A DNA stretch of 64,000 nucleotides from Proteobacteria bacterium SG_bin9 (GCA_002083525.1 LWDM01000074.1:203168-267167); one strand, 5' to 3'. Counted from the stretch's first letter, positions 18,901-31,133 are shown. Program-made: numbers and translations. The notes: generated by a model not told the origin, from the letters alone.

Positions 18901-21900
18901 CAGGAAACCAAGGGCAACAAGACCACCGGCCCCGAAATCCTGACGCTCGAGTTCTTCCTCAACGTCGACGTTCCGAATAACACCCACGGCGCGCCGTACG
19001 ACGTCAACAAGTTCCGCTTCTCGATCGACGCGGCCGAGTCACAGCAGAACGACGACGCCGTCGTGTTCGTGTCGGTGCTGGATAACGGCAACGTCGTTTC
19101 CCCGGCGAACTATGTGATCACCATCAATGGCGGCACGCCGGCAGCAGCGAACGTTACTGTTCATAACGTGTTCAACGGCGCGACGCTGATCGGCTTCGTG
19201 TTCCAGAACGTCCCCGATGACGCCGACTTCCAGATCTCGGGCAACACAGGCATCGTTTTCGACACCGTCAAGGTCGGCAACTACAACGGCTTCACGTTCA
19301 CCTCGGACAACGGCGGATCGAAGACGGTCAGCACCGGCAACTCGTTCAAGGTCTACGGGCTCGAGGCCGACATCATCACGATCGTCAACACGCTCGAAAC
19401 CTTCAAGATCAGCCACGACGAAAGCCCGGGCGTCAACACGGCTGCTGATCCGAATGCGGCCAATGATGTCGATCCTCAGCTCGTCACACCGCCGGTCACG
19501 ATCGCCGGCGCGACCATCGGTTACGCCCGTTCGACGGGCAGCGTCACAGCTACGGGTTCGCTCTTCTCCGGCAAGGATGGTGCCGACGAAGTCGCCAAGT
19601 ATTCGTTTGCGATCACGGACGCCGCCGGCGCACCGATTACGAACGTCAATTCCGGACTCAAGGCACTTGATGGCAGCCCGATCTTGCTGTCGACCGACGG
19701 CAATGGCGTTCTGATCGGTTCGATCAACGGTGGCGCCACGGTTATCTTCAAGGTCACCGTCGATGCAAGCGGCTTCGTCTGGATCGCACAGTTCGCGCCG
19801 ATCGCGCACGACCTCGACGGTGCGGGCACGGCAGCGCATGACGACATCGCGACCGTCACGGCGGCACTACACATCACCGGCACGCTGACCGACTTCGACG
19901 GCGACAAGATCACCAAGACGTCGCCGGTGGCGTTGAAGGTCGAATTCCAGGACGACGGTCCGCTGGCGATCGATGACGTCGATTCGATCTCTGAGGATGG
20001 CCCCTTGGCCACGGGCAACGTCTTCACCGGCATCGAGTCCGCGCCGGTCAATTCCCAGGATGGCAACACGACGGACGGCGTTGCGGACAAGGCCGGCACC
20101 GACGGCCTCGGATCGGTCGTGTGGGCCGGTGCAACGAACAATGGCACCGTCGTCGCCGGCACGTACGGAACGCTCCTTGTTCAAAGCAACGGCACCTACC
20201 AGTATGTCCTCTATACCTCGGGCCAGAACCCGACCGCCTTCGCGACGGTCCAGGGTCTGGACGACGGGCAGGCTCTGACCGAAGAGTTCGGCTATCAGCT
20301 CGTCGACGGCGACGGCGACACCGATCTCGCGACCTTGACCATCACGATCACGGGCTCGAACGACACGCCGACGATCACGGTCAATCAGGGCAATCCGTCC
20401 GGAGCAAACGACTCGACGTTCGAGGCTGCGCTCGCCATCGGCAGCAACCCCACCTCCAACCTCGAGTTCGCATTTGGGACGTTCACGGTCGGCGATCCCG
20501 ACGGTCTCGATGATCTCGTCAGCGTCACCATCAACGGCAAGACGGTCCTGATCGCGAACCTGCAGAACGCGTTCTTTGATGGCTCGTTCGGCACCCTGAC
20601 GGTGACGAACTACAACGCGAGCACTGGCGTTGCGAGCTACACCTATGAGCTGAAGACCCCGACCACCGACGTTCCGAACGTTACCGAGCAAGACTCCTTC
20701 ACGTTCACTGTGTCTGACGGCACGACGAACTCGGCGTCTGCAAACATCAAGATCGATATCGTCGACGACCAGCCGCAGGCAAAGCCTGACTCGGATTCCG
20801 TCCAGTCGGGTGCAACCACCGCCGGCAACGTCATTACCAACGCCGAGAACAACGGCGACAACGGCCAGGACATCCCGGGTGCCGACGGCATCGCGACGAT
20901 CGTTTGGGCCAACGCGGTCAACAATACCATCACGACCGCGCTCGGCACGCTGACCATTGGCGTCGACGGCGCTTATAGCTACACCGCCAACCCGAACGTG
21001 TCCGGCATCGACTCGTTCAGCTACACCATCACCGACGGCGATGGTGACCCGGCGACGACGACGCTGACGATCACGGTCGCCGACGGCCGTCCGGTTCCGG
21101 TGGCCGCGACGAACCAGACGAACGAAGCCGCGCTCGATCTCACACAGGACGATCGCCCGAACACCTCGCTCGACGACCTCGCGCCGGGAACAAAGACCGG
21201 CACGAACGCGGCGTCCGGCGATGAAACCGTTGCCGGTTCGCTCAACCTCGGTGACCCGAATTCGCCGCACGTGACGAACATTGCGGGCAGCGTGTCTTCG
21301 TCGTCGGTCGGCGGCAGCGCCGTGACGGTCGAGGGTACCTACGGCTTCCTGCGCATCGATCAGCTTGGCAACTACACCTACACGCTGACCAAGCCGTACG
21401 ACACATCCCCGGATATGGAGGATGGCGCGGCCATCGAGCTGGCACGCGACGTGTTCACGTTCACGGTGACAGACGCGTTCAACAACACCGCCACCTCGAC
21501 CATCTCGATCAACATCGTCGACGACGTTCCGACGGCGACGCAGGCGGAGTCTGTCTCGGTCAATGAAGGTCTTCTGCCGAGCGACAAGAATCCCGTCATC
21601 AATCTGCCGGCCGGCATCGCACAGGCGGACGTGGGCGACCTCAACATCAACTGGGGCGCGGACGACAACGACGCGAAGCATCTCGCATTCGTCAAGGACG
21701 GTGGGGGTAACCCGGTTGGTCCCAGCCTGACGTCCGATGGCGTGCCGCTGCTGTACGCGATCCGCTTCCCGATCGACTCACCGGGCAACGAGCAGATCGT
21801 CGCCTACAAGTCCGGCGGTGATCCGGACACCGACGCCGATGTGGTGTTCCGTGTGACGCTCTATGAACAGGGCACCGGCTACTACAGCTATGTTCAGTTC

Positions 21901-24900
21901 CAGAACATCGACCACGCGGCCGGGTCGGATCTGCGTACCTTCACGTTCTCGATCAAGGCGTTTGACGGCGACGGCGACTCCGTCCCGCAGACGCTGACCA
22001 TCAACGTCACTGACGACACGCCGGATGCGAATGACGACGGTCCGTATACGGTGACCGAAGACGGTGCAGGTGCGGCGAACTCGGCGTCGACCAGCACGGT
22101 CTCCGGCAACGTTCTGAACAACGACCTCGCAGGTGCGGATGGTCCGAAGACGTTCGACGCATGGTCTGCGAGCGATCCAGCAATCGCGCAGCTCGCCGCT
22201 TACGGCACGCTGACACAGAACGGCAACGGCACTTGGAGTTTCGTGCTTAACAACGCGCTTCCGGCAACGCAGGCGCTGACGTCGGTGAGCGACCTGACCT
22301 TTACGCTGAACTACACGGTGAAGGACGGCGACGGCGATACATCGCCGGCAACGCTAAAGATCAAGATCACCGGTGCCGATGACACGGCCACCGTCGTGAC
22401 GGCACAGGCGACCGGTGCGGACAATACGGTCTTCGAGTCCGGCCTCAATCCGGATGGCTCGGAAGCCGCTACCGGCACGGAAACGGACACCGGTTCGTTC
22501 TCGATCGCGGCGACGGACGGCATCAAGGAAGTCGTCATCGGCGGCATCACGTTTAACCTCGGACAGATCCAGGCGTTCGACGGCAGCCAGACAGTGAACA
22601 CCGGCGAGGGCGAGCTGACGCTCCTGTCCTACGCCGGCGACAGCTTCAGTGGCTCGATCTCCTACCGCTACACGCTGACTGCGACGATCGACAACGACAG
22701 CAAGGCGGGTGCGACCGGCACCGGGTTCGACGACGTCGTCACCGTGACGGTGAACGGCATCGGCGGCACGACCGACAGCGAAGATATCGTCGTTCACATC
22801 GTCGATGATCTTCCGCTGGCGGCCAACGATGGTCCGTTCACGGCAACCGAAGACGGCGTGGGTGCGCCGAACTCGCCATCGACCAGCACCATCTCGGGCG
22901 ACGTTCTCGCGAACGACGTGTCCGGCGCGGATACGCCGAAGGCGTTCGATGCGTGGTCTGCAAGCAATGTGACGACGATCGCGGACCTCAGCCAGTACGG
23001 CACGCTGACGCTGAACAACGACGGAACGTGGAGTTTCGTGCTCAACAATGCGCTTGCGGCGACGCAGGCGCTGACATCGGCGAGCAACCTGACCTTCACC
23101 CTGAACTACACGATGAAGGATGCCGACCAGGATACATCGCCGGCAACGCTGACGATCAAGATCACCGGTGCCGACGATACGGCTGCGGTGGTGACTGCTG
23201 AAGCGACAGGTGCTGACAATACCGTTTACGAATCCGGCCTCGATGCGGGCGGCTCGGAAGCGGCCACCGATCTGGAGACGACGACTCCTGCCTCGTTCTC
23301 CATCTCGGCGACCGACGGCATCAAGGAGATCGTCATCGAGGGCATTACGTTCTCGCTGACGCAGATTCAAGCGTTCAACGGCAGCCAGACCGTCGACACG
23401 GGCGAGGGCGTGCTGAAGCTTCTGTCCTACAGCGGCGACAGCTTCAGCGGCTCGGTGACCTACAGCTACACGTTGTCGGCGACGATCGACAACGACACCA
23501 AGCTTGAGGCGACCGGCACCGGCTTCGATGACAGCGTCACGATCACGGTCAACGGCATCGGCGGTACGACTGACAGCGACGAGCTGGTGATTGCGATCGT
23601 CGACGATACACCGAAGGCGAACAATGACGGTCCCGTCATCCAGTCTGCGGCGAACGAGAACCAGGCTGTCTCGGTCAACGTGTTTACGAACGACGTTGCT
23701 GGTGCGGATGGCGTCAATCTCGCGAATGTCACATCGTCGAACCTCAGCGGCGGCGGCTCGCTGGCGTACGATGGCAACGGTACGTTCACCTACACGCCGG
23801 CTCCCGGTGAGACAGGCAACGTGACGTTCAACTACACCATCACGGACGGCGACAACGATCCGTCGACGGCCTTGGTGACGATCACGCTGGCGGCGGATTC
23901 GACCCCGTCGGTTCAGACGACAAACGTCACGGTCGACGAAGACGGTCTGTCGGGCATCGCGAATGTCGATGCATCGCCGACGCTGCTTTCGACCGAGACG
24001 GACTCGACGGAAAGCGCCTCGCAGTCGGGCACGATCGTCGTGACCTATGGCAAGGACGTTCCGGCCAATCTGCTGGCGGCGATCCAGTTGTCGACGCTCG
24101 GTCTGGACATGCAGCTCGATGCGCTGGGTGGCGACGTGACGTGGACGTTGTCCGCCGACAAGCTGACGTTGACCGGCTCGGTCGGCGGCACGCCGGTGAT
24201 GACGATCGCGATCACGGCGGCGAACGTGACCAACGCCACGACTGGCGAGGTGACGTACGACTACACCGCGACGCTGCTGCAGCCGGTTACCCATCCGGAT
24301 AACCCGAACGAAGACTTCGTGACGCTGAGCAGTGTGACCTTCTCCGTCGCCGACAAGGACGGCACCGTGCAGGGCGGCAGCTTCGACGTCACCGTCTACG
24401 ACGACGTGCCGGAAGCGGTCGACAACTCCGTGACGCAGGCTGCGGCGAACGAGAACCAGGCTGTCTCGGTCAACGTGTTTACGAACGACGTTGCTGGTGC
24501 GGATGGCGTCAATCTCGCGAATGTCACGTCGTCGAACCTCAGTGGCGGCGGCTCGCTGGCGTACGACGGCAACGGCACGTTCACCTACACGCCGGCGTCC
24601 GGCGAGACGGGTACCGTAACGTTCAACTACACCATCAAGGACGGCGACAACGATCCGTCGACGGCACTTGTGACGATCACGCTGGCGGCGGATTCGGCGC
24701 CGACGGTGACGGCAACGAGCGTCACGGTGGACGAGGACGGTCTGACGAGCGTCCGCAACCTCGATGCATCGCCGACGCTGCTTCCGACCGAAACGGACTC
24801 GACAGAAAGCGCCTCGCAGTCGGGCACGATTGTCGTGACCTACGGCAAGGACGTTCCGGCCAATCTGCTGGCGGCGATCCAGCTGTCGAATACGGGTCTG

Positions 24901-27900
24901 GACATGCAGCTCGATGCGCTGGGTGGGGACGTGACGTGGGTGCTGTCGAACAGCAACCGGACGCTGACCGGCTCGGTCGGCACGACGCCGGTGATGACGA
25001 TTGCGATCACGGCGGCGAACGTGACCAACGCCACGACCGGCGAGGTGACCTACAACTACACGGCGACGCTGCTGCAGCCGGTTACCCATCCGGGCAACCC
25101 GAACGAAGACTTCGTGACGCTCAGCGGTGTGACTTTCTCGGTCGCCGACAAGGACGGCACCGTGCAGGCAGGCAGCTTCGACGTCACCGTCTACGACGAC
25201 GTGCCGGAAGCGGTGAACGATGACGCAATATCCGTCCTGGAAAATGCCGCAGGCACCATTGGCGGAACTCTCTTGGCTAACGATGCGCTCGGAGCCGACG
25301 GCGCAACGCTGACCCATATCAAACTCCCGGGCAGCGGTACCTTCGTGGATATCTCGACCTGGCCCGAAACCGTGTCGGGTAACGGCATCCACACCATTAC
25401 AGTGACGGATGTCGGCACCTATACCTTCAAGTCGGACGGCACGTGGACACTCGACCCGGTGTTCAGTTCCAGCACCTCCGATCATGACGGTACGTTCGAA
25501 TACCGCATCAAGGACGGTGACGGCGATACCAGCACGGCCACCCAGCCGATCACGGTTCAGAACGCTTCAATTCCGTTCACGCAAACGGCAAACTTCACCG
25601 GCATCGTTGAAGAGGAGCAGCTGAACTCCACGCAGGCCGTCGGCAACGAGGACCTGACCTCCACCCCGGACGGTGACAACAACACCGCCACGCCGGACGG
25701 CGACGACGACGTCTCAGGTAATCTCACTGCCACGTCGGCGGTGACATCGGGCAATCTGTCGACCATGATCTCGGGTCTCGACGGCACCGCGACCTATGGT
25801 TTCCAGGTCACCAACGGCTCCGCTGCGACGTTTGTTGGCGGCGGTGAAATCAAGTCGCACACGCAGCCGGTTGTTCTTGCGGTGGTTGGCAATACCCTTT
25901 GGGGCTTTGTCAACGGTGGCGGCAATGCGACGGAATATGACTCGGTTAACGATCGTCCAGTGTTCAAGGTCGTGCTCGACACGGCAACGGGTGCGTTCAC
26001 CGTCACCTTGCTGGACAGCATCGATCATCACCTGGCGGCGGACGCCGACAACGCCGAAGGCATCAAAGCCATCGACCTGTCGGGTCTGTTGACCGTCACG
26101 GACTCTCTGGAACCTGAGACGATGGTCTTCCAGAATGTGTCTGTGAAGGTGATCGATGACGTTCCGGTCGCGAAGAACGATGCGGATTCGCTTGATGCAT
26201 CCGCTTTCACGAGCGCGTCTGGCAACGTGGTCAGTGGAACCGGCACGGCCGCCGGGACCGCAAACGCCGATGGCGTCGGCGCCGACGGCGGCTTCGTCAG
26301 CGCAATCGTCAGCGATTTCGTTGGCGGTTCGGCCACAACGGTCCCGTCGGGCGTAAGCGGAGCCACCATTGCCGGTCACTACGGCAACCTGACCATTCAT
26401 CAGGATGGCTCGTACACCTACGCCGTGATGGGAACCGGGATTGCCAGCGCCGCCACAGACGTCTTCACCTACACGTTGAAGGACGGCGATGGCGACACGA
26501 CGACCGCGAAGTTGACGATCAACTTCCCGACCGTCGATGCGCCGACCGTCACACTGGGTACGGGTGACGCGACGCTCGAAGACACCGCGGTGACGGCGCA
26601 GTTTACAGCGACGCCGGATTCCAACCCGGCATCGACTATCACGCAGATTTCGATCTCCGGACTCACGGGTTGGACCTTGGGTACGATCGTGTTGTCGAAC
26701 GGCGCGGTCGTCGGCTCTCCTACGATTACGGCAGGTACACTCACGATCAATGTGTCTGGAGCGACTGCGGGAACCGCGGTCGTCGCTTCGGTCGGATTGA
26801 CGCCGCCGGCGAACTCCGACGTCGACGCCGTGCTGTCGATGGCCGCAACATCGACGACGGGTGGCGTTGTGGTCACGTCCACAGCAGTGAACGATACGCT
26901 GTTCGTCGACGCCGTCGCTGACCCGGTCACGGTGGACATCACCGTCACCGACAGCAACGATGCCGACGGCTCGTTCAGTGCCAACGAGCTCGGCACGCTG
27001 AACGCGGTTGCGACGTTTGGTGACACTGGCGACGGATCGGAAACGCATACGGTTACGATTCAGCTCCAGAGCGGCTTCCTCGCGAGGGTCGACGGAGGCA
27101 CCACGCTGCCGTCGTCCGGCTTGTCATGGACCTATGGCACCCAGACCTACAACTACGCATTCACCTACGTCGCTGCGACCGGAGTGCTTACGGTCACCGT
27201 GCCGAACAATGCTGCATCGGCAACGTTCAACATTGGCGTTTTGGCGCCGAGCACGCTGCCCGCAACGATCACATTCGACGCAACGGCAACGGCGACGGAG
27301 ACGACGATCTCCGGCGGCGGCACCGGTGCGAGCAATGTTGATCTCGCCGGCAACAATGTGGCTACGGCAACCGACACGACCGGAATCCCGGTATCGCGGC
27401 AGTTGAATGCGACCATTCAGACCAACACCAACTCGTCCGAACAGGACATGATCCTGACGTTCATCGATAAGGAAAGCCCGCTCGATGCCTATGCGCAGGT
27501 CATTCTGCGCGCAGGCACAGGCAGCGAGAATGCGTTCGTTGCCGATGCGGGATTCAATATTGACAACGGCTCGTTCCTCGTTGGTTTGGAAAACGCCATT
27601 CCGGGCTCGAAGATCCTCGTGCGCGATTTCGTATTGGAAGGAGTGAAGATCGGCTCCGGAAACGACCAAATCGATTATGATGGGAATTCGAACAAGGACG
27701 CTGCTATCACGGCGACGATTTCGCCGCCGACGACGCCGGTGGCGGCAACGTCGTCGATCGACGGCGGGCAGAACAATAACACTGGCGGCTCGTCGGTCAC
27801 GGACCCCGATTCCAACGTGTTCCACTATCTCGCAGGACAGGAAGGAACGGATACTGTGACCGGATCGACCGGTAGCGATATCCATAGCGGCGGCCTCGGC

Positions 27901-28431
27901 ACCGATACTGTCAATGCAGGCGGCGGTAACGATGTCATCGTTTATTCACCGGGCGATACGATGAACGGTGGCGGCGGCTTCGATATCCTCCGTGTCGATC
28001 AGGGTGCAATTTACAATACTGCTACGTTCCAGGGCGGGTCGCTCGGCAGTCCTGCATTGAGCATCTCGAGTGCCGAGGTGACTCTGTCTGGCACGCTCAG
28101 CAACATCGACTCGATCTTGCTGACGCAAGAATCGACGCCGGACGCAGCCAGAGGCACCGAGCTCAACCTCAGCATTACTGAAGTGCTGAACATGACCGAT
28201 ACCGATAACGAGCTGAGTATCGACTACAGCACCGATGCGTTCACAGGCACCGACAAGACACTGTTCGTGATCGGCTCGCAGGGTGACAAGCTCGATATCG
28301 ATACCGCCGCATGGACGCTGCAGGCCGGCACGTACGCCTCGCCGGGTGGCCAGGTCTTCAATCAATACGCGGCGCTGTCAGGCGGCAACGTTCTGCATCT
28401 CTACGTCGATCAGAACATCCAGGTGATCTGA
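12973..28431 (+). CDS. Giant LapA-like/RTX repeat adhesin (5152 residues), type I secreted
   Basis: A very large surface adhesin of the T1SS-143/DUF5801/VCBS repeat kind. Residues 1-122 resemble the beta-rich retention module that holds LapA-type proteins in the outer-membrane pore, followed by LPAAG at 121-125, the di-alanine LapG cleavage pattern. Residues about 180-1400 are T1SS-143-like repeats; about 1418-1901 hold three roughly 160-residue modules; about 3017-4077 hold four roughly 265-residue modules in two related pairs. A short block of glycine-rich RTX nonapeptide repeats lies at about 4964-5008 (GSTGSD, GGGNDV, GGGGFD), followed by about 145 residues carrying the uncleaved secretion signal. 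Cysteine is essentially absent, as usual for T1SS substrates. No von Willebrand domain seen. The start ATG follows GGGAG. Exporter and protease genes are convergent at 28503-35075. The ORF is intact over 15.4 kb. Confidence 0.93.
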   Translation: MNGPFRVAQATTGSQSAAKTPSRTVKLSKPYADQSVSVSLSYDGTVKADFSAIANEKITLVHVGEKLIILFDNKSMLTLEPFFDSNGKPLGNVSVEVSPGRDLTGAEFAALFPVTEDQSVLPAAGTGTGNAQSSGANFSSVGVDPLSLPNPLDLLGPTELPGFTITNLLNQPFINDVPTVSANAAVLFDEDGLPGGNLAGIADLDPSSNGPTTLTGTLGFTFGQDGAGTVLLLGTGAPAGFTYSLDPTSTILTVSQLQDGVIVNVLQITLNDATSGNYTITQLNPIRHAAGGDENDQDFTFNYQVTDSNGDFVVGTLSLSVDDDTPTIDVEVTEGEGGPSQLFLNPFDESIGNDPNNTGILGTIDDVGSAPDLTGTTPFGEIKSNLPGEGQTNQLAALFNIISSPGSDGEQITTQAFSLTLTGGVNGPPVATNLTATALSGTALAGLDATERAIVLVQVSPTVVEARVVGDANVIGDEFVVLRFTVINPNDPATVQLVVHQFLPIDHGADGNNFDSSVPLLISQVGASLGLTMSATIIDNDGDPATASETVAIASNQFAAINIEDDGPVLEDSEGEELPLPQSISLALDETIGTDRYNNLPLPDGEPESANGDQANGTPDDTLATVVSAPSTDSADSAAFGKITTNPGAIASNFPVLSPDFGTDGPGPNDGFSQELSFVLTGGGATNLRVTKLDNTPLEGLTDAQRNIVLTLEDGAIVGRVVGTANDSDNFVVFRITIQNATDPSTATITVEQFLPIDHGSDATSVFDEFIPLLLTDQGSLNLQLVTTISDGDTDSIVQTDTIGLVGEGSFLTFDDDGPKVSVSVNTSFALAHDETPLVQGDANDVLLPSPITLFAPVLFKGADPQTLGLPLGFARSTTAALTIGGVDFGSDGAALANSQVFSLTLTLNGQPTNVLATDLKTTEGRAIFLFQEGPFIVGRFDVAGGTVGPTDPAAFALTINPATGIVSLAQYVSLQHPIGGASHDEPVSLSNLTSFVGTGTGAINATLTVTDGDGDKASASASIGSTITFQDDGPFVLATTNPLFRLTVDESAGNQADDVSNPIAAFAGVTDVGIDPDAPVSGQPLAYATDTNNALVFVPVFGVDGPGQPGAITYSLLLNDLDNVPGVPSGVKVSDGTATGTSVTLFEEGGIIVGRVDSGDFAGKAAFAIAINPANGQVSIVQYLSLQHPNDTNPDDEISLLSGILQARVTIKDGDNDTAQSDSDISGRIVFRDDGPTLIASRPFVANVDEDGLHTSGNPPTSTLSDSNVDANRDGEVTGTNSNVYEGDPGTLNALVNFGADGFGSFSLNATLSPQATGLFSKDAEIFIQSNGTLLEGYADNRLVFTLTVGADGSFTFTLLDQINHPTLNGAEEGGGDDSENLLDITGIDLSSYVTAKDGDGDGIPLGTGSFIIQVRDDIPVALGGTVDLGTVYEDGLTATNSDDQSVGNPETDHTEVSVIITSDQLKALVSAGADEDVTFSLNGAVGNPLGLTSHNIPVTYLVSGNTLTAKAGANTVFTIEDNLDGTFTFTLLDQLDHLPLGSGAGDDEPLTLNLAAAFKATDFDGDSVVLTGALNLIVENDVPTAVQTTVPLGTVYEDGLNNLSSIGNPEVGSTQITATITSLQLKPLVSVGADEDVTFSLNGDVGNPSGLTSHNVAVTYSVVGNTLTASAGANTVFTIVDNLDGSFTFTLKDQLDHGELDEGGGDAETLLLNLAAAFKATDFDGDSVVLNGTLSLLVENDIPKALQTTVELGTVYEDGLNNTQSVGNPESGHTQILATITSAQLKALVSAGADEDVTFSLNELVGNPAGLKSHDIAVTYSVVGNTLTASAGANTVFTIVDNLDGSFTFTLKDQLDHGPLATGGSDNETLVLNLASAFKATDFDGDSIALNGTLSLTVENDVPELTARPAGVTQTEIKETLSFDLKGGNAIVGGVSTNSTKGIWATGIDINEGDNTANTNNNNIGIGDGQSIDGQETKGNKTTGPEILTLEFFLNVDVPNNTHGAPYDVNKFRFSIDAAESQQNDDAVVFVSVLDNGNVVSPANYVITINGGTPAAANVTVHNVFNGATLIGFVFQNVPDDADFQISGNTGIVFDTVKVGNYNGFTFTSDNGGSKTVSTGNSFKVYGLEADIITIVNTLETFKISHDESPGVNTAADPNAANDVDPQLVTPPVTIAGATIGYARSTGSVTATGSLFSGKDGADEVAKYSFAITDAAGAPITNVNSGLKALDGSPILLSTDGNGVLIGSINGGATVIFKVTVDASGFVWIAQFAPIAHDLDGAGTAAHDDIATVTAALHITGTLTDFDGDKITKTSPVALKVEFQDDGPLAIDDVDSISEDGPLATGNVFTGIESAPVNSQDGNTTDGVADKAGTDGLGSVVWAGATNNGTVVAGTYGTLLVQSNGTYQYVLYTSGQNPTAFATVQGLDDGQALTEEFGYQLVDGDGDTDLATLTITITGSNDTPTITVNQGNPSGANDSTFEAALAIGSNPTSNLEFAFGTFTVGDPDGLDDLVSVTINGKTVLIANLQNAFFDGSFGTLTVTNYNASTGVASYTYELKTPTTDVPNVTEQDSFTFTVSDGTTNSASANIKIDIVDDQPQAKPDSDSVQSGATTAGNVITNAENNGDNGQDIPGADGIATIVWANAVNNTITTALGTLTIGVDGAYSYTANPNVSGIDSFSYTITDGDGDPATTTLTITVADGRPVPVAATNQTNEAALDLTQDDRPNTSLDDLAPGTKTGTNAASGDETVAGSLNLGDPNSPHVTNIAGSVSSSSVGGSAVTVEGTYGFLRIDQLGNYTYTLTKPYDTSPDMEDGAAIELARDVFTFTVTDAFNNTATSTISINIVDDVPTATQAESVSVNEGLLPSDKNPVINLPAGIAQADVGDLNINWGADDNDAKHLAFVKDGGGNPVGPSLTSDGVPLLYAIRFPIDSPGNEQIVAYKSGGDPDTDADVVFRVTLYEQGTGYYSYVQFQNIDHAAGSDLRTFTFSIKAFDGDGDSVPQTLTINVTDDTPDANDDGPYTVTEDGAGAANSASTSTVSGNVLNNDLAGADGPKTFDAWSASDPAIAQLAAYGTLTQNGNGTWSFVLNNALPATQALTSVSDLTFTLNYTVKDGDGDTSPATLKIKITGADDTATVVTAQATGADNTVFESGLNPDGSEAATGTETDTGSFSIAATDGIKEVVIGGITFNLGQIQAFDGSQTVNTGEGELTLLSYAGDSFSGSISYRYTLTATIDNDSKAGATGTGFDDVVTVTVNGIGGTTDSEDIVVHIVDDLPLAANDGPFTATEDGVGAPNSPSTSTISGDVLANDVSGADTPKAFDAWSASNVTTIADLSQYGTLTLNNDGTWSFVLNNALAATQALTSASNLTFTLNYTMKDADQDTSPATLTIKITGADDTAAVVTAEATGADNTVYESGLDAGGSEAATDLETTTPASFSISATDGIKEIVIEGITFSLTQIQAFNGSQTVDTGEGVLKLLSYSGDSFSGSVTYSYTLSATIDNDTKLEATGTGFDDSVTITVNGIGGTTDSDELVIAIVDDTPKANNDGPVIQSAANENQAVSVNVFTNDVAGADGVNLANVTSSNLSGGGSLAYDGNGTFTYTPAPGETGNVTFNYTITDGDNDPSTALVTITLAADSTPSVQTTNVTVDEDGLSGIANVDASPTLLSTETDSTESASQSGTIVVTYGKDVPANLLAAIQLSTLGLDMQLDALGGDVTWTLSADKLTLTGSVGGTPVMTIAITAANVTNATTGEVTYDYTATLLQPVTHPDNPNEDFVTLSSVTFSVADKDGTVQGGSFDVTVYDDVPEAVDNSVTQAAANENQAVSVNVFTNDVAGADGVNLANVTSSNLSGGGSLAYDGNGTFTYTPASGETGTVTFNYTIKDGDNDPSTALVTITLAADSAPTVTATSVTVDEDGLTSVRNLDASPTLLPTETDSTESASQSGTIVVTYGKDVPANLLAAIQLSNTGLDMQLDALGGDVTWVLSNSNRTLTGSVGTTPVMTIAITAANVTNATTGEVTYNYTATLLQPVTHPGNPNEDFVTLSGVTFSVADKDGTVQAGSFDVTVYDDVPEAVNDDAISVLENAAGTIGGTLLANDALGADGATLTHIKLPGSGTFVDISTWPETVSGNGIHTITVTDVGTYTFKSDGTWTLDPVFSSSTSDHDGTFEYRIKDGDGDTSTATQPITVQNASIPFTQTANFTGIVEEEQLNSTQAVGNEDLTSTPDGDNNTATPDGDDDVSGNLTATSAVTSGNLSTMISGLDGTATYGFQVTNGSAATFVGGGEIKSHTQPVVLAVVGNTLWGFVNGGGNATEYDSVNDRPVFKVVLDTATGAFTVTLLDSIDHHLAADADNAEGIKAIDLSGLLTVTDSLEPETMVFQNVSVKVIDDVPVAKNDADSLDASAFTSASGNVVSGTGTAAGTANADGVGADGGFVSAIVSDFVGGSATTVPSGVSGATIAGHYGNLTIHQDGSYTYAVMGTGIASAATDVFTYTLKDGDGDTTTAKLTINFPTVDAPTVTLGTGDATLEDTAVTAQFTATPDSNPASTITQISISGLTGWTLGTIVLSNGAVVGSPTITAGTLTINVSGATAGTAVVASVGLTPPANSDVDAVLSMAATSTTGGVVVTSTAVNDTLFVDAVADPVTVDITVTDSNDADGSFSANELGTLNAVATFGDTGDGSETHTVTIQLQSGFLARVDGGTTLPSSGLSWTYGTQTYNYAFTYVAATGVLTVTVPNNAASATFNIGVLAPSTLPATITFDATATATETTISGGGTGASNVDLAGNNVATATDTTGIPVSRQLNATIQTNTNSSEQDMILTFIDKESPLDAYAQVILRAGTGSENAFVADAGFNIDNGSFLVGLENAIPGSKILVRDFVLEGVKIGSGNDQIDYDGNSNKDAAITATISPPTTPVAATSSIDGGQNNNTGGSSVTDPDSNVFHYLAGQEGTDTVTGSTGSDIHSGGLGTDTVNAGGGNDVIVYSPGDTMNGGGGFDILRVDQGAIYNTATFQGGSLGSPALSISSAEVTLSGTLSNIDSILLTQESTPDAARGTELNLSITEVLNMTDTDNELSIDYSTDAFTGTDKTLFVIGSQGDKLDIDTAAWTLQAGTYASPGGQVFNQYAALSGGNVLHLYVDQNIQVI
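13336..13347 (+). other. Predicted LapG cleavage site (PAAG) in adhesin
   Basis: Codons 122-125 of the adhesin encode P-A-A-G, matching the [T/P/A]-A-A-[G] site cut by LapG-family proteases between the two alanines. It sits just after the N-terminal retention module, where the site lies in Pseudomonas LapA, and a LapG homologue is encoded in the same locus. Cutting here would release nearly the whole 5152-residue protein from the cell. Confidence 0.6.
17224..18675 (+). repeat. Three tandem ~480-bp modules in adhesin gene
   Basis: The landmark LGTVYEDGL recurs at 17260, 17752 and 18232, and [11 protein letters not shown] and TVFTI recur in step with it, showing three consecutive modules (spacing 492 and 480 bases). 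The third copies are nearly identical at the DNA level over long stretches, for example the segment around [16 protein letters not shown] at 18025-18066 and 18505-18546. Confidence 0.9.
22021..23610 (+). repeat. Two tandem ~795-bp VCBS-like modules in adhesin gene
   Basis: Modules begin at 22021 and 22813 (792 bases apart) and end at 23610. Shared landmarks are DDGP/NDGP, the [10 protein letters not shown] segment, ITGADDTA and [13 protein letters not shown]. Each is about 265 residues and looks like two sub-domains, a VCBS-like sandwich plus a second beta domain. Confidence 0.88.
23611..25203 (+). repeat. Two near-identical tandem ~795-bp modules in adhesin gene
   Basis: A second type of module, starting at 23611 and 24409 (798 and 795 bases). 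The DNA is near-identical over long stretches: 23645-23732 matches 24440-24527 without a mismatch (88 bases). This marks a recent duplication or gene conversion. Landmarks are [33 protein letters not shown] and [13 protein letters not shown]. Confidence 0.92.
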
Positions 28432-28453
28432 GGCAGAGCGTCCATCTCAAACA

Positions 28454-28485
28454 AAAAACCCGCCGGAGCGATCCGGCGGGTTTTT
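28454..28485. terminator. Strong bidirectional rho-independent terminator
   Basis: A perfect 14-bp stem AAAAACCCGCCGGA / TCCGGCGGGTTTTT with loop GCGA. Both strands present a GC stem followed by a T-run, so it terminates both the adhesin transcript (plus) and the protease transcript (minus), whose stop codons lie 22 bases before and 17 bases after it. Confidence 0.93.
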
Positions 28486-28502
28486 CTTTGCGTTGCTTTG
28501 GA

Positions 28503-29573
28503 TCAGAGCAGAAACAGGCTCTGCGGTTCGGCGGTGAGCGCGGGCAGCGTCGTGGCCGCATCGCCCCACGCCTTGGCGGAGGTGTTCTCGGTCGCGATGC
28601 CCCAATCGGCACTGTCGATCTCGGCCGCCGCCGGCGACAGCACACTCTGCTGGCCGGAGCCGAGCTTCGACAGGTAAGGCGAGGCGAACAGGTTGACGCC
28701 GGTCTGGTCCAGTGCATACAGCGGCACGAAGTGACGCGCGTTGCCGTCCTCGACCGTGTTCATGGTGCGGTTGTCGAGAATGATCCAGCTGGCGCCATCG
28801 CGCACGGCCAGCACCGCGTGATCCTCGCGCGCGATCTTGTCGCGGCCGAGCAGGATGCGCAGATCGCTCTGCGCCACGCCGGCTTCGCGCAGCAACACGT
28901 ACTTCGCAATCGCGTAGTCCTCGCAGTCGCCGCGGCCGGTCGCCAGGGTGGCGAGCGGGGCGGTCCACTGGTCGAGCACGCCGTGCTGGCTCAGGTCGCT
29001 GGTGTAGCGGATGGCGCCGTTGACGAGGCGGTTCGCGGTTTCGATGCGGGCACGGCCGCTGCGGCCGCGCACATCGCCGATCATGCTCTGGAAGCGCAGC
29101 ATCGCCTGGTCGCACTGCGCAGCGTCCTTCTTGCACGCAGCGAGCGCCGCGAGTTCCTTGCCGGCCTCGGCTTCGCTGGCGCGCCACTTGCGCCACAGCG
29201 CGCCTTCCGGTGCGCGGAAGCTGATCAGGCCGTAGGGCTCCATGCTGCCTGAAATGCTGCTGCCGCCGACGGGCGGTGCGTCGGACATGACGCCCGGCGT
29301 CGCCGCGGCGACGCGCACGTTGTCGGTCGGAATCGGCTTGCCGTCCAGCTTGGCGAGAACGCTGTTGATCGAGAAAAAGCGCGGCTGATGCGTGTTGTTG
29401 ACTGGCGCGGCGGGGACGGCCTGCGACAGCATCGATGGCGTCACCAGATCGTCGAAAATCGGCTTGTTCCGCGCCTTTGGCTTCGCGGCCGCTTCGCTTG
29501 CAATACACAAAACGAGCAGCGCCGCGCCCAGCGTGGCGAAGCGAGACGTCCCGGTACCCGGACGACTGAACAT
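28503..29573 (-). CDS. lapG: LapG-type periplasmic transglutaminase-like cysteine protease (BTLCP)
   Basis: A 356-residue member of the bacterial transglutaminase-like cysteine proteinase family (DUF920). Residues 1-30 are a signal peptide (AAA at 28-30), so it acts in the periplasm. The catalytic triad is C217 (GRGDCEDYA), H252 (REDHAVLAV) and D267 (ILDNR). LapG cuts the N-terminal region of LapA-type adhesins and releases them; its substrate here is very probably the convergent giant adhesin, which carries PAAG. In Pseudomonas LapG is held inactive by LapD bound to c-di-GMP; no LapD gene lies in the window. The protein is longer than Pseudomonas LapG (about 230-250) owing to an extra N-terminal region. 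It follows the adaptor gene at a 228-base gap, so may have its own promoter. Confidence 0.92.
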   Translation of the reverse strand: MFSRPGTGTSRFATLGAALLVLCIASEAAAKPKARNKPIFDDLVTPSMLSQAVPAAPVNNTHQPRFFSINSVLAKLDGKPIPTDNVRVAAATPGVMSDAPPVGGSSISGSMEPYGLISFRAPEGALWRKWRASEAEAGKELAALAACKKDAAQCDQAMLRFQSMIGDVRGRSGRARIETANRLVNGAIRYTSDLSQHGVLDQWTAPLATLATGRGDCEDYAIAKYVLLREAGVAQSDLRILLGRDKIAREDHAVLAVRDGASWIILDNRTMNTVEDGNARHFVPLYALDQTGVNLFASPYLSKLGSGQQSVLSPAAAEIDSADWGIATENTSAKAWGDAATTLPALTAEPQSLFLL

Positions 29574-29778
29574 GACATGCCCCCGTGTTGCGGGAGCGTT
29601 CGCCGGCGTTCAGCCGATCCTCGTCCCGCTTGTTATGGGGCGAGTATTGGCGACAGACCTTGCTGACCTTGTTAAAGCGGCCCTCGACGCGGGGGTATTG
29701 TCGACGTGGTGGTGAAGTGCAGCCGACCTTGTTTGCTGCAATTTTATCGATCGGCCTTTTTGTAACGCTCTGTTAACG

Positions 29779-29805
29779 CTGATGCGGCCGTTTGGGCCGG
29801 ATCAG
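29779..29805 (-). terminator. Hairpin overlapping the adaptor stop codon
   Basis: Arms CTGATGCGGCC (29779-29789) and GGCCGGATCAG (29795-29805) pair with one mismatch around a five-base loop and include the adaptor gene stop. No T-run follows on the minus strand, so it may be a weak or rho-assisted terminator or an mRNA-end stabiliser separating the exporter genes from lapG. Confidence 0.35.
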
Positions 29806-31133
29806 CGCTCGCGCAGAGCCTCTTCGCGCAGCATGCGGGCCGGCTTGACGATGTAATCGAGCACCGATTTCTTGCCCGTCAGCACCTCGACCGTGGTGAC
29901 CATGCCGGGAATGATGGGGAGGGGAGCTTGCGCCGTTCCGAGATGGTTGGTCTCGGTCCGCACGATGACCCGGTAGAACACCTCGGTCTTCTCGCTGCCC
30001 TTGTCGGCGCGGGCGTCTTCGGTGATGGTGTCGGCGCTGATGCGCTCGACCTTGCCCTTGAGCGAGCCGTAGACGGAGGAGTCGTAGGCCGTCACCTTCA
30101 CGATAGCGTCCTGGCCGGCGCGAATGAAGGCGATGTCCTGCGGGCGAATGCGGCCTTCCACGAGCAAGGTGTCGTCGAGCGGCACCACTTCCATCACGTT
30201 CGCGCCCGGCTGGACCACGGCGCCGATGGTCGTAATGTTGAGTTTGTTGACGATGCCGTGCACCGGCGACTTGAGCTCGGTGCGAAAGACGCGGTCCTTT
30301 GCCGACTTGATGTTTTCATCGAGCACAGCGAGGTCGCCGCGCGATTTAGCGAGATCCTCGTCCGCCTGTGCGCGCAAGGCAGCTCGCGTCGTCTCGACAC
30401 GGGCCTGCGCTTCCTGGATGCCGGCCTGCGCCTTCTGGGTCGATGCGCGAATGACTTCGAGCTGGCCGCGCATTTCGCTGGCCTGGCGCTCGACGCGCAA
30501 CATTTCGATTTCAGGGACGACCTTCTGGCGGAACAGGTTACGGGTGAGATCAACTTCGCGGCTCAGGAGCTGCAGAGTCTCGGAGAGCTTCACCTCGGTT
30601 GCCTTATACTCCTGCATTTCGCGCCGGCGCTGGGTTTCCTGTTGCAGGATCACTTCGATGTCCTGGGTCAGCTTCCGTGCGCGGGCGTCGAAGACGCTTC
30701 GCTCGGAGGCGATCACAGCCGGCGGTAGATCGTCCGGGAAAGCCACAGTGGTTCCGCCGGCCGCCTCGGCTTCAAGACGGGCGACGCGCGCGGCCATGGC
30801 GGCCCGGCGTTCGCGGATCTCGCCGAACTCTGCGGCGAATTTGGTGTCCTCGATCCGCATCAGCGGCTGGCCCTGCGTCACGATCGCGCCTTCCTGAATC
30901 AGGATGGCGCCGACGATGCCGCCTTCGAGCGACTGGACCACCTGAATTTGCCGGCTCGGAATGACGCGGCCGTTACCGCGCTTGACCTCGTCGAGAATGG
31001 CGAGATGGGCCCAGAGCAAGGCGGCGACCACGAGCGCGAGCGTCGCCAGCAGAACCATGCGCGTGGTTTTGGGCGCGCGCAGTTCGACTGCGGCCCGGAT
31101 GTCGTTGGCGTAAGCGAAATCAGATGATTGCAT
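29802..31133 (-). CDS. Type I secretion membrane-fusion (HlyD-family) protein
   Basis: A 443-residue periplasmic adaptor linking the ABC exporter to the outer-membrane channel. One N-terminal membrane helix (about residues 25-47, MVLLATLALVVAALLWAHLA), then a biotinyl-lipoyl half (GGIVGAILIQEGAIVTQGQ), a long coiled-coil hairpin at about 100-300 rich in Glu/Arg/Ala/Gln, the second lipoyl half (SPVHGIVNKLNI) and a C-terminal beta domain ending in the family pattern PGMVTTVEVLTG. The start overlaps the exporter gene end by 14 bases, so the two are co-translated. It is the LapC equivalent of the adhesin system. Confidence 0.93.
   Translation of the reverse strand: MQSSDFAYANDIRAAVELRAPKTTRMVLLATLALVVAALLWAHLAILDEVKRGNGRVIPSRQIQVVQSLEGGIVGAILIQEGAIVTQGQPLMRIEDTKFAAEFGEIRERRAAMAARVARLEAEAAGGTTVAFPDDLPPAVIASERSVFDARARKLTQDIEVILQQETQRRREMQEYKATEVKLSETLQLLSREVDLTRNLFRQKVVPEIEMLRVERQASEMRGQLEVIRASTQKAQAGIQEAQARVETTRAALRAQADEDLAKSRGDLAVLDENIKSAKDRVFRTELKSPVHGIVNKLNITTIGAVVQPGANVMEVVPLDDTLLVEGRIRPQDIAFIRAGQDAIVKVTAYDSSVYGSLKGKVERISADTITEDARADKGSEKTEVFYRVIVRTETNHLGTAQAPLPIIPGMVTTVEVLTGKKSVLDYIVKPARMLREEALRER

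Noticed and set aside
13075..18987. A 1970-codon open frame antisense to the adhesin gene
   Set aside because: It is a mirror of the adhesin codon pattern: high-GC third positions and Asp/Thr/Gly-rich repeats leave the opposite strand free of stops. Its translation is Arg/Gln/Val/Asp-rich, without domains, and repeats in step with the sense modules.
17224..25203. Possible CRISPR or other short regularly spaced repeat array
   Set aside because: Repeats are 480-800 bases, in frame and protein-coding; there are no short conserved repeats with unique spacers and no cas genes.
22354..25485. A 1043-codon antisense open frame inside the adhesin gene
   Set aside because: Same cause as the longer antisense frame; it covers the duplicated modules and repeats with them.
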